Shown piece after piece: positions 7,661 to 14,950 of a stretch of 64,000 nucleotides of DNA. Source of the stretch: UBA695 sp042691655 (GTDB taxonomy: Bacteria; Verrucomicrobiota; Verrucomicrobiia; Chthoniobacterales; Chthoniobacteraceae); contig CP170506.1 in assembly GCA_042691655.1 (NCBI GenBank), positions 5,560,389-5,624,388 of the forward strand. The letters run 5' to 3'. The translations under genes were made by a program, and so were the position numbers. Each line of letters starts with the position of its first letter. The first letter of the stretch is position 1. Under the pieces are notes generated by a model, which did no database searches, was not told the DNA's origin, and saw only the letters and a program-made list of their open reading frames with translations.

Positions 7661-9520
7661 CTAGTCCTGCTCGTCTTCTGCCGCCGGAGTGGGGGTGGGC
7701 TTGGCGCGTTTACGCTGCTTCTGCGCCTTCGGCTCATCCGGGAAAAGCTCGCGCAGGACGTTGCCCACGAGCGGCGCGGCCACGGTGCCGCCGTGGCTCC
7801 GTTTTTCGTGCGGATCGCTCTCGTAGAGGGCCGCGAAGGCGTATTTCGGGTTGTCGGCGGGGACGAACCCGGCATACCACGCGGCGTTGCGGCCCGAGGC
7901 TTTCGGGCCCCATTCGGCGGTGCCTGTTTTGCCCGCCACGTCCACGTTGTTGACCGCCCCACCGCCGCCGGTGCCATGCCCTCCGCTGGTGGCGTCAATG
8001 AGGCCCTGTTTGACCGCGTTAAAGGTCTCTTTTTTCAGCTCCAGCTCGTCCTTTACGCGGATGTCGTAGGCCGTGACGATCTGCTCGTCCAAGCTCTGCA
8101 CCTGGAGGACCAGGCGGGTCTGGTAAAGGATGCCGCCGTTGGCCACCGCGCCCATCGCCTGGGCGTTCTGCAAGGGCGTGACCATGAGGTAGCCCTGGCC
8201 GATGGAGAAGTTCGCCAGGTCGCCGTCGGTGAAGCGCCGTCCCTCGCGTTTTTTCAGGAGTTCGGGCGTGGTGACGAGGCCCTCGACTTCCGCGCGCAGG
8301 GGGATGCCGGTTTTCACGCCGAAGCCCATGCGCTGGGCCCATTCCACCATCGGCTTGGAGCCGGTCTTGATGCCCACCTGGTAGAACCACGTGTCGCACG
8401 AGCGCTCCATGGCTTCGGCGAAGTTGAGCATTCCGGCGTCGTACTTGCTCCAGTTGCGCATGACGATGTTGCCGATTTGCAGCGAGGGCGGGCCGGAGAA
8501 TTCGTCGTCGGGCTTGATCGACCCGCTTTCCAGGGCCGCGATGCCGACGTAGGTTTTCCACGTCGATCCGGGCGGGTAGGCGCTGCGGAAGGCGCGCGAG
8601 AGCATCGGCAGGTTCGGGTCGTTGTTAAGCTGGTTGTAGCGCTCGGGGGTGATCGACGGGCTGAAGTCGTTCGGGTCGAAGGTCGGCACCGAGGCCATGG
8701 CCAGGATGTCCCCGTTGTTCGGATCGACGAAAACGATGGCCCCGCGCTTGGCCCCCTTGGCCAGCGATTTTTCGCAAAGCTGCTGGATTTTCAGGTCGAG
8801 CGTGGTGATGACGTTGCAGCCGGGCGTGGGCGGGACGGTGACTTTCTCGTAGACCTTCTTGCCGTTGGCGTCGAAGCGGATGGTCATCTGCCCCGGCTTG
8901 CCGGTGAGCTGTTCGTTAAAGGTCGCCTCCAAGCCGTCGCGCCCCTCGGCGTCGGGCCAGATGAGGTCGTTATTCTCGATGGGGGCGTCCGGCGGAGCGC
9001 CCGAGCGGGTGGCGTAGCCGATGATGTGGGCGGCCGTCGTGCCGTGGGGGTAGAAGCGGGTGTAGACCGGGTGCAGCACGAGCCCGCTGCCGAGTTCCCC
9101 CTTGAGGGTCTTCTGGAGGGCGGGCGACACATCTTGGATAATGTCAAAGGGGAGGATGCCCCGGTTGCGGTAAAAACGCTCGATGGATTTATCGGAAATG
9201 TTCAGCTTGCGCCCGGTGAGGCGCTCCACCTTGGCGATCTGCTCGCGGGCGAAGGCCGAGGCCTTGGAGTCCGGGTAATCGAGCGGGGTGGGGAAGGAAA
9301 TGCCGAGATTCTGGCAAACGCGGGTAACGGCCAGCGCCTCGCCGTTGCGGTCCAGGATCTGCCCCCGGGGCGCGGGAATCTTGAGCGTATAGGTGCGCGC
9401 GAACTTTTCCGTAAGCCACGAGGGCTTGATATTCTCGTCGCCGTCCTGGGCGGGGGCGGCGGCGGTAAGCGCCAGGGAAAGGGCGAGGCAAGTATAGAGG
9501 GCGGTCCGGCAGACGTGCAT
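7661..9520 (-). CDS. mrdA: Penicillin-binding protein 2-type transpeptidase
   Basis: Encodes 619 aa. It cross-links peptidoglycan in the periplasm, in the class B group with MrdA/PBP2. The three active-site motifs are present: STWK (S319, K322), SCD (374-376, the SxN position) and KTG (531-533). The pedestal domain starts at PAPRGQILDRNG (49-60). The N-terminus is a hydrophobic segment ending ALTAAAPAQDG, which reads as a cleavable signal peptide as much as an anchor; this is unusual, since PBP2 is normally membrane-anchored. The partner rodA and the mre genes are not next to it. The C-terminus is a Lys/Pro/Glu-rich tail. Confidence 0.9.
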   Translation of the reverse strand: MHVCRTALYTCLALSLALTAAAPAQDGDENIKPSWLTEKFARTYTLKIPAPRGQILDRNGEALAVTRVCQNLGISFPTPLDYPDSKASAFAREQIAKVERLTGRKLNISDKSIERFYRNRGILPFDIIQDVSPALQKTLKGELGSGLVLHPVYTRFYPHGTTAAHIIGYATRSGAPPDAPIENNDLIWPDAEGRDGLEATFNEQLTGKPGQMTIRFDANGKKVYEKVTVPPTPGCNVITTLDLKIQQLCEKSLAKGAKRGAIVFVDPNNGDILAMASVPTFDPNDFSPSITPERYNQLNNDPNLPMLSRAFRSAYPPGSTWKTYVGIAALESGSIKPDDEFSGPPSLQIGNIVMRNWSKYDAGMLNFAEAMERSCDTWFYQVGIKTGSKPMVEWAQRMGFGVKTGIPLRAEVEGLVTTPELLKKREGRRFTDGDLANFSIGQGYLMVTPLQNAQAMGAVANGGILYQTRLVLQVQSLDEQIVTAYDIRVKDELELKKETFNAVKQGLIDATSGGHGTGGGGAVNNVDVAGKTGTAEWGPKASGRNAAWYAGFVPADNPKYAFAALYESDPHEKRSHGGTVAAPLVGNVLRELFPDEPKAQKQRKRAKPTPTPAAEDEQD

Positions 9521-9611
9521 GGGAAGGGCATCCTATCCCAGGCGCGCGGTTTTCTCAAGGATCCTGTATATCCCTCTGCCTTTCCCTCCGTGCTCTCCGT
9601 GTCCGCTGACT

Positions 9612-9820
9612 CGAAAATAGGTGCCCTATAAAAAAGGCAGAGGGCTCACGCAAAGACGCAAAGACGCAAAGACGCAAAGACGCAAAGGCGCAAAGGCGCA
9701 AAGGCGCAAAGGCGCAAAGAGTCTTGCCTTTCTTTGTGTCTTTGCGCCTTTGCGTGAGTATCAATATTCCCCTCTTTTTTCATGCCGCGTGGAGCCCCTG
9801 GTTGCCGGGGCATGGGGATC
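9612..9820 (+). repeat. Dispersed palindromic repeat, copy 1 of 3
   Basis: Shares its ends and core with 30233-30388 (inverted) and 39036-39197 (direct). It starts with an AAATAGGTG(T/C)CCTA segment, then GGCAGAGGGCTCACGC, a CGCAAAG-rich left arm, a complementary CTTTGCG right arm ending GCGTGAG, then TTTTTCATGCCGCGTGGAGCCCC and a final GGGGATC. The arms fold into a long hairpin. This copy lacks the flanking modules found with the other two and lies between the divergent PBP2 and fur genes. No protein is encoded. Confidence 0.85.
9648..9719 (+). repeat. Tandem array of nine 8-bp units (RCGCAAAG)
   Basis: Five consecutive ACGCAAAG units are followed by four GCGCAAAG units with no interruption, forming the left arm of repeat copy 1. 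The other copies have only two to three such units, so this arm has expanded, presumably by slippage. The right arm (CTTTGTGTCTTTGCGCCTTTGCGTG) has not expanded, so the hairpin arms are now of unequal length. Confidence 0.95.
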
Positions 9821-9875
9821 GGTGGTGATTCTCCCCGTAGAAGCATTCCTTATTGAGACCGGTCTCGATTTTGTT

Positions 9876-9916
9876 TTAGAATAATTCTTGATCTCAAATG
9901 CCGGGATCGTGATATT
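9876..9916 (+). promoter_or_regulatory. Fur/PerR-type 7-1-7 box over the fur-suf promoter
   Basis: TTAGAATAATTCTTG at 9876-9890 is an inverted repeat centred on one base (AGAAT-A-ATTCT perfect). It matches 10 of 14 specified positions of the PerR box TTATAATnATTATAA as I recall it. It overlaps a plausible -35 (TTGATC, 9888-9893) that is 17 nt from a -10-like GATATT (9911-9916). A perfect GAGACCGGTCTC palindrome sits just upstream at 9855-9866. The arrangement suggests autorepression of fur and metal or peroxide control of sufCBD. Confidence 0.55.
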
Positions 9917-9928
9917 GTGAGTCGACCC

Positions 9929-10366
9929 ATGAAAGCGCACCCGGCAACTTCAGAAGACGCCATTACCAGCCATGGCATTCGGCTGACGCCCCAGCGGCGC
10001 TACGTGTATGAGGCGCTCATGGAGAAGCGGGACCACCCGACGGCCTCCGAGGTCTTCATGCGGGCCAAGGCGCGGATGCCCTCCATCTCGCTGGCCACCG
10101 TCTACAACTGCCTCGACGCGCTGACCGAAAGCGGCTTGATCCGGCAGGTCTACTGCGAGCGGGGGTCCTCGCGCTACTGCCCCAACCTCGTTCCCCACGG
10201 CCATTTCTTTTGCAGAACGTGCGGCGTCGTCCTCGACGTCCCCATCGACCCCGCCCAGGAAGCGTCCTGGGAATTCCCCGAAGGCACGGAGCTCGAACAC
10301 GTCGAAATCACTTTGCGCGGCCTCTGTCCCGCCTGCGCCCAAAAACAAACAACCTCACCTCTATGA
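9929..10366 (+). CDS. Fur-family metalloregulator of the suf cluster
   Basis: Encodes 145 aa from the ATG at 9929; an upstream GTG at 9917 touches the predicted -10 and is less likely. Layout is standard for Fur/PerR: winged helix with GIRLTPQRRYVYEAL and SLATVYNCLDALTESGLI, then the hinge and metal-binding dimer domain. Two CxxC pairs (FCRTCG and LCPACA) form the structural zinc site, and H residues of VPHGHFF belong to the regulatory site. The stop overlaps the sufC start (ATGA), so it is co-transcribed with sufCBD. The box upstream and the PerR-like spacing make iron or peroxide sensing equally possible. Confidence 0.9.
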   Translation: MKAHPATSEDAITSHGIRLTPQRRYVYEALMEKRDHPTASEVFMRAKARMPSISLATVYNCLDALTESGLIRQVYCERGSSRYCPNLVPHGHFFCRTCGVVLDVPIDPAQEASWEFPEGTELEHVEITLRGLCPACAQKQTTSPL

Positions 10367-11127
10367 AGTCACTCGTCATCAAGGACCTGCACGTCAATAT
10401 CGGCGACCGCGAAATCGTCAAAGGCCTCAGCCTGGAAATCGAACGCGGCAAAGTGCACGCCATCATGGGCCCCAACGGCTCCGGTAAAAGCACGCTTTCC
10501 AAAGTGATCGCGGGCCACCCGGACTACACCGTGACCGGCGGCGAGATCCTCCTCGATGGCGAAAACATCCTGGACCTGGAGCCCGACGTCCGTTCGCGCA
10601 AAGGCATCTTCCTGGGTTTCCAGCACCCGATGGAAATCCCCGGCGTCACCGTGGCCAACTTCCTGCGCGCCGCCGTCTCCGCCCGTCTCCCCGAAGGGGA
10701 AGAACTGGAGGCCACCGAGTATTACTACAAGCTTTACGAGAAAATGGACATCCTGGAGATGGACCGCTCGTTCACCTCCAGGCCGATCAACGTCGGCTTC
10801 TCCGGCGGCGAGAAAAAGCGCTGTGAAGTCCTGCAAATGGCCATGCTGGAGCCGAGCTACGCCATCCTGGACGAAATGGACAGCGGCCTGGACATTGACG
10901 CCCTGCGCATCGCCTCGGGCGGCGTCAACAAGCTCCGCGGCCCCGACCTGGGCATCCTCTTAATCACCCACTACCAGCGCCTGCTGGACTACATCACGCC
11001 CGACGTGATCCACGTGATGGTCAACGGCAAAATCGTCATGAGCGGGCCCAAGGAGCTCGCCCTCGAACTCGAAGCCAAGGGCTACGACTGGGTCAAAGAC
11101 GAGGCCGAAACCGCCCCTGTCGCCTAA
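10363..11127 (+). CDS. sufC: Fe-S cluster assembly ATPase SufC
   Basis: Encodes 254 aa from the ATG at 10363, overlapping the fur stop by 4 nt. It is the ABC-type ATPase of the SufBCD scaffold that builds Fe-S clusters in the cytoplasm. Walker A GPNGSGKST is at 36-44, the signature reads SGGEKKR, and Walker B with its acidic residue reads AILDEMDSGLD, all characteristic of SufC. A longer in-frame ORF starting inside fur is only read-through. Confidence 0.96.
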   Translation: MKSLVIKDLHVNIGDREIVKGLSLEIERGKVHAIMGPNGSGKSTLSKVIAGHPDYTVTGGEILLDGENILDLEPDVRSRKGIFLGFQHPMEIPGVTVANFLRAAVSARLPEGEELEATEYYYKLYEKMDILEMDRSFTSRPINVGFSGGEKKRCEVLQMAMLEPSYAILDEMDSGLDIDALRIASGGVNKLRGPDLGILLITHYQRLLDYITPDVIHVMVNGKIVMSGPKELALELEAKGYDWVKDEAETAPVA

Positions 11128-11153
11128 TTCCCAAAAAACCGGAGGACCACGCC

Positions 11154-12563
11154 ATGTCTCAACCGAATACCGAACTGAACCTAGACCGAAGCGTCGGGGA
11201 TTTTTCCTACCCCGAGCACCACGCCTTCGACGCAGGGGTCGGCCTCAACCGCGACACCATCAACTACATCACCGACGTCAAGGGAGAGCCGGAATGGATT
11301 CGCGAATTCCGCCTCAAGGCGCTCGATGTTTTCAACAGCAAGCCGCTGCCGACCCACTGGGCCACCAAGGATCTCGAAAGCCTCGACTTCGACAAAATCC
11401 GCTACTACCTCTCCAACGGCCAGAAGCCAACGCGCTCCTGGGAGGAAGTGCCCGAGGACATGAAGCAGACCTTCGAGCGGCTTGGCATCCCGGAGCAGGA
11501 ACGCAAATTCCTCGCCGGGGTCGAGGCCCAGTTCGATAGCGAGGCCGTCTACTCCAATATCAAGAAAGCCATTGGCGAGCAGGGCGTCATTTTTGTCGGC
11601 CCCACCGAAGGGCTCCTCAAGCACCCGGAGATTTTCCGCAAATGGTTCGGGAAAGTCATCCCCACGGGCGACAACAAATTCAGCGCGCTTAACTCCGCGG
11701 TCTTCAGCGGCGGCTCCTTTATCTACGTGCCGCCGGGGGTGAAAGTGAAGCACCCGCTCCAGGCCTATTTCCGCATCAACGCCGAGAGCTTCGGGCAGTT
11801 CGAGCGGACGCTCATCATCGCCGACGAAGGCTCCGAGGTGATGTACATGGAGGGCTGCACCGCGCCGAAATTCGAGACCGCCACTCTCCACTCCGCCGTG
11901 GTGGAATTAGTCGCCATGAAGGGGGCGAAAATCCAGTACGTCACCGTGCAGAACTGGAGCAGCAACGTCTTTAACCTCGTCACCAAGCGGGCCATCGCCC
12001 ACGAGGATGCTGAAGTGAAGTGGATCGACTGCAACATCGGCTCGCGCCTGACGATGAAATACCCGGGCGTGGTCTTAAAGGGCCGCAAAGCGCGCGGCGA
12101 GGTGATCTCCATCGCGCTCGCCAGCAACGGCCAGCACCAGGACACCGGGGCGAAGATGATCCATCTGGCCGACGAAACGACCTCCAACATCGTCTCCAAG
12201 TCGATCTCCGCCGGAACCGGCCGCGCCACCTACCGGGGGCAGGTCCACGTGCCGAAGCATTTGAAGGGGTGCAAAAACAACACCGTCTGCGACGCGCTCC
12301 TCGTCAACACCGACAGCCGCACCGACACCTACCCGGCCATCACCGTGCGCGGCACGGGCAACGCCGTGCAGCACGAGGCGAGCGTCAGCCAGATCAGCGC
12401 CGAGCAGATCTTCTACATGCAGCAGCGCGGTCTCACCGAAGGCCAGGCCATGAGCCTTTCGGTCAACGGCTTCGTCAACGACCTCGTGCGCCAGTTCCCG
12501 ATGGAATACTCGGTGGAACTCAAACGCCTGATCGACCTCGAAATGGAAGGCTCGGTCGGCTAA
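11154..12563 (+). CDS. sufB: Fe-S cluster scaffold protein SufB
   Basis: Encodes 469 aa, normal length. The start ATG at 11154 follows a GGAGG site. Conserved SufB stretches are visible: IKKAIGEQGVIFVGPTEGL, NKFSALNSAVFSGGSFIYVPPG and the C-terminal core GCKNNTVCDALLVN, whose Cys is a conserved SufB position. It partners with SufC and SufD. The gene lies 26 nt after sufC in the same operon. Confidence 0.96.
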   Translation: MSQPNTELNLDRSVGDFSYPEHHAFDAGVGLNRDTINYITDVKGEPEWIREFRLKALDVFNSKPLPTHWATKDLESLDFDKIRYYLSNGQKPTRSWEEVPEDMKQTFERLGIPEQERKFLAGVEAQFDSEAVYSNIKKAIGEQGVIFVGPTEGLLKHPEIFRKWFGKVIPTGDNKFSALNSAVFSGGSFIYVPPGVKVKHPLQAYFRINAESFGQFERTLIIADEGSEVMYMEGCTAPKFETATLHSAVVELVAMKGAKIQYVTVQNWSSNVFNLVTKRAIAHEDAEVKWIDCNIGSRLTMKYPGVVLKGRKARGEVISIALASNGQHQDTGAKMIHLADETTSNIVSKSISAGTGRATYRGQVHVPKHLKGCKNNTVCDALLVNTDSRTDTYPAITVRGTGNAVQHEASVSQISAEQIFYMQQRGLTEGQAMSLSVNGFVNDLVRQFPMEYSVELKRLIDLEMEGSVG

Positions 12564-12585
12564 TTCCCAAAATTTTCATTACCCA

Positions 12586-13842
12586 ATGAGCCAGACTTTA
12601 TTTATCGACGAACCCGCCCGCGCCGCCGCGAGAAAGCGCTTCGAGACGCTCCCGATGCCGACGCGCCTCAACGAGGAATTCCGGTTCAGCAACCTCAAGG
12701 CGCTGGACCTCACCGCGTTCGCCTCGCCCACGGCCCCGTTTGCAGGCGACCGCGACCGCATCATCAAGGGCTCCGTCGGTCTCGCCCAGTCGGCGGGCCG
12801 GATGGTCTTCGCGAACGACGGGCTGCTTTCCCGCGAGCTCTATGGCGACACGCTCGCCACCAAAGGCGTCATCTGGAAGCCGCTCGACGTGGCCGCCCGG
12901 GAACACCCCGGCCTCCTGGCCGAGCACTTCATGGTCCAGGGCGCGCCCCTGGGCAGCGAGAAATTCGCCGCCCTCCACGCCGCCCGCGTCAAGACCGGCA
13001 TGCTCCTTTACGTTCCGCGCGGCGTCGAGATCGCCCTTCCCGTCGAGACCTTCCACTGGCTCTCGGGCGAGGCTAACGCCGTCTTCCCTCACACGCTCTT
13101 AATCGCCGAGGAGGGGAGCAAGGTCACGCTGATCGACTACTTCATGGGCGCTACGCCCGGGACCTCCGGTCTGGCCGTCGGCTTCAACGACCTCTACATC
13201 GGGCAGGGCGCGCGGGTGGACTACGTCTGCGTGCAGAACTGGAACCTGAAAACGCTCGCCGTGCAGGTTAATAACACCGTGGTTTCGGCGGGCGGCGAGG
13301 TCAAGAGCCTCAACGTCAACCTCGGTGGCCGTTACGCGCGCACCGAATCCATGAGCCGCCTCTCCGGCGACGGAGGCCGCAGCGACATGCTGGCCGTCAC
13401 CGTCGGGTCGGGCGAACAGGAGTTCGACCTGCGCACCTTCCAGGACCACGCCGCCCCCGGGGCCGCGAGCGATCTGCTTTACAAAAACGCCCTCGACGGC
13501 ACATCGCGGGCCATCTTCGCGGGCATGATCAAGGTCGAGCCCGGCGCGCACCGCACCGATGCCTACCAGAAAGTGCGCAACCTGCTCTTGAGCGAAGACG
13601 CCGAGGCCGATTCGATGCCCGGGCTGGAGATCCTGGCCGACGAAGTGCGCTGTTCCCACGGCGCGACCTCGGGGCAGATCGATTCCGAGGAGCTTTTCTA
13701 CCTGCTGGCGCGAGGCATTCCCAAGCACGTCGCGCTGGAACTGATGGTCCAGGGCTTCCTGCAAGAGGCCATCGACCGCCTTGGCAACGAAGCGCTCGGC
13801 GTGAAGCTCGGCGAACTGGTCCGGGCCAAGCTCGGGGCGTAA
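12586..13842 (+). CDS. sufD: Fe-S cluster assembly protein SufD
   Basis: Encodes 418 aa. The C-terminal half carries the SufD beta-helix core, including FQDHAAPGAASDLLYKNALDG, and EVRCSHGATSGQIDSEELFYL, in which the conserved His of SufD is present. It starts 22 nt after sufB. The operon ends here at a strong hairpin; neither a SufS desulfurase nor SufE/SufU follows, so sulfur must be supplied by an unlinked enzyme. Confidence 0.95.
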   Translation: MSQTLFIDEPARAAARKRFETLPMPTRLNEEFRFSNLKALDLTAFASPTAPFAGDRDRIIKGSVGLAQSAGRMVFANDGLLSRELYGDTLATKGVIWKPLDVAAREHPGLLAEHFMVQGAPLGSEKFAALHAARVKTGMLLYVPRGVEIALPVETFHWLSGEANAVFPHTLLIAEEGSKVTLIDYFMGATPGTSGLAVGFNDLYIGQGARVDYVCVQNWNLKTLAVQVNNTVVSAGGEVKSLNVNLGGRYARTESMSRLSGDGGRSDMLAVTVGSGEQEFDLRTFQDHAAPGAASDLLYKNALDGTSRAIFAGMIKVEPGAHRTDAYQKVRNLLLSEDAEADSMPGLEILADEVRCSHGATSGQIDSEELFYLLARGIPKHVALELMVQGFLQEAIDRLGNEALGVKLGELVRAKLGA

Positions 13843-13866
13843 AAAAGCCGTTATTTTTCCAACAAA

Positions 13867-13900
13867 AAAGGCGCAAGGAGATCTCTCTCTTTGCGCCTTT
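13867..13900. terminator. Bidirectional terminator between sufD and the SseB-domain gene
   Basis: AAAGGCGCAA (13867-13876) pairs perfectly with TTGCGCCTTT (13891-13900) around a 14-nt loop. A-runs on the left and T-rich sequence on the right give usable U-tracts for both convergent transcripts. Confidence 0.75.
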
Positions 13901-13914
13901 GATTTAAAGGAAGC

Positions 13915-14877
13915 TTACGCGTTTTCCTGCTCGTGGTCTTCGATCATCTTTTTAAGGATGCCGACCATATCGCGGTTGAGCGGGAGAGCGGAGCTGCCGG
14001 GGTTGAGCACGCCGCCCGCGCATTCGGGCTGGGTCAGGATGAAGTCCCAGGCTTCCGGGGCGGTGAGGACCATCGCGGAGACGTTCTCCTGGGTCCACGC
14101 CTTGAGCGCCTCTTCATCGGTGAAAAGCGGAAGGTATTCGTCGTTGTTTTCGTCCGTGCAGACCAGCACTTGGACGGCCTGGTCGTCGGTCGGCTCCGTA
14201 TCGAGGCGGCCTGAGAAAACCGGAACCAGATAGAGCCCGCGCTGCAAGGCGAGCGTCATTTCGCGCTGGGCGTCTTCCGAGCGGTCCGTGGAGATGCGCT
14301 CGATGGCGTCGATAATCTGGGGGTTCTCGATCGCTTCGCCTTCGCGCTGAACGTGGCGTCCGCAGCACCCTTCGCCGCTGCCGCCGCAGCATTCGTGATC
14401 TTTCTCCTTGGATTCCCCACCCTTGCCGCCGCAGCACTCGTGGTCTTTCTCCTTGGATTCATCGCCGTGGCCGCAGCCGCAGCCTTCGCCGCCGTGGCCG
14501 CCGCAGCAGCCGTGGCCTTCTTCGCCCTCTTCGAGCGCAGCCTCGCTATCCAGCGAGTTCACATCCATCCCGTCATATTCCACGGCTGGGAACTTCGCGG
14601 CCAGGGCTTCGAGTTCGGCGTTAAGGGCAAAAAGGGTTTCCGGCGTGTGCTTTTCAAAGCGTTCGGCCTGGAGAATGAAGAGAGGCTCCTCTTCGCTCTC
14701 AAAAATGTCGGCGACGTCGTAACCGAGCTCTTCGAGCGCCTCGGCCACCGGTTCCAGGGCTTCGGCTTCTGAGGCCGTAAAGTAATAGCCCCAAAGCATT
14801 TCACCGTCGATCGAGTTGTCTTCTGTTCGCAGGGAGGCGAACATTTCTTCAAGTTGGGCCAGCGGGATCGTTTGCAT
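13915..14877 (-). CDS. RraB-like / Cys-His-rich linker / SseB-like fusion protein
   Basis: Encodes 320 aa from the ATG at 14877; an upstream in-frame start at 14907 adds MPRGLRLFLG. Residues about 20-105 (GYYFTASEAEALEPVAEAL...FPAVEYDGMDV) resemble RraB, the inhibitor of RNase E. Residues about 185-310 (LYLVPVFSG...VLVCTDENNDEYLPLFTD) resemble the SseB N-terminal domain. Between them lies a low-complexity linker with ten Cys and six His, including two copies of ESKEKDHECCGG, which looks like a metal-binding segment. The domain calls rest on pattern recognition. The combination is unusual, and the role is unknown. The gene is monocistronic, convergent with sufD. Confidence 0.65.
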   Translation of the reverse strand: MQTIPLAQLEEMFASLRTEDNSIDGEMLWGYYFTASEAEALEPVAEALEELGYDVADIFESEEEPLFILQAERFEKHTPETLFALNAELEALAAKFPAVEYDGMDVNSLDSEAALEEGEEGHGCCGGHGGEGCGCGHGDESKEKDHECCGGKGGESKEKDHECCGGSGEGCCGRHVQREGEAIENPQIIDAIERISTDRSEDAQREMTLALQRGLYLVPVFSGRLDTEPTDDQAVQVLVCTDENNDEYLPLFTDEEALKAWTQENVSAMVLTAPEAWDFILTQPECAGGVLNPGSSALPLNRDMVGILKKMIEDHEQENA

Positions 14878-14950
14878 GCCGAGGAAAAGTCGCAGCCCCC
14901 GGGGCAAATAGCAACCGGAAAAACCGACCTTTAAGCGCCTTGGGCGGCGG

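Noticed and set aside
7793..9631. 612-aa ORF antisense to the PBP2 gene
   Set aside because: Shadow frame in GC-rich DNA. The opposite strand carries intact PBP2 motifs.
9612..9820. CRISPR array
   Set aside because: Units are 8 bp, directly adjacent and without spacers, and are part of a hairpin repeat; no cas gene is nearby.
10210..10362. Extended sufC N-terminus
   Set aside because: The frame is open inside fur, but the SufC N-terminus is MKSLVIKDLHV at 10363, and the ATGA overlap sets the start.
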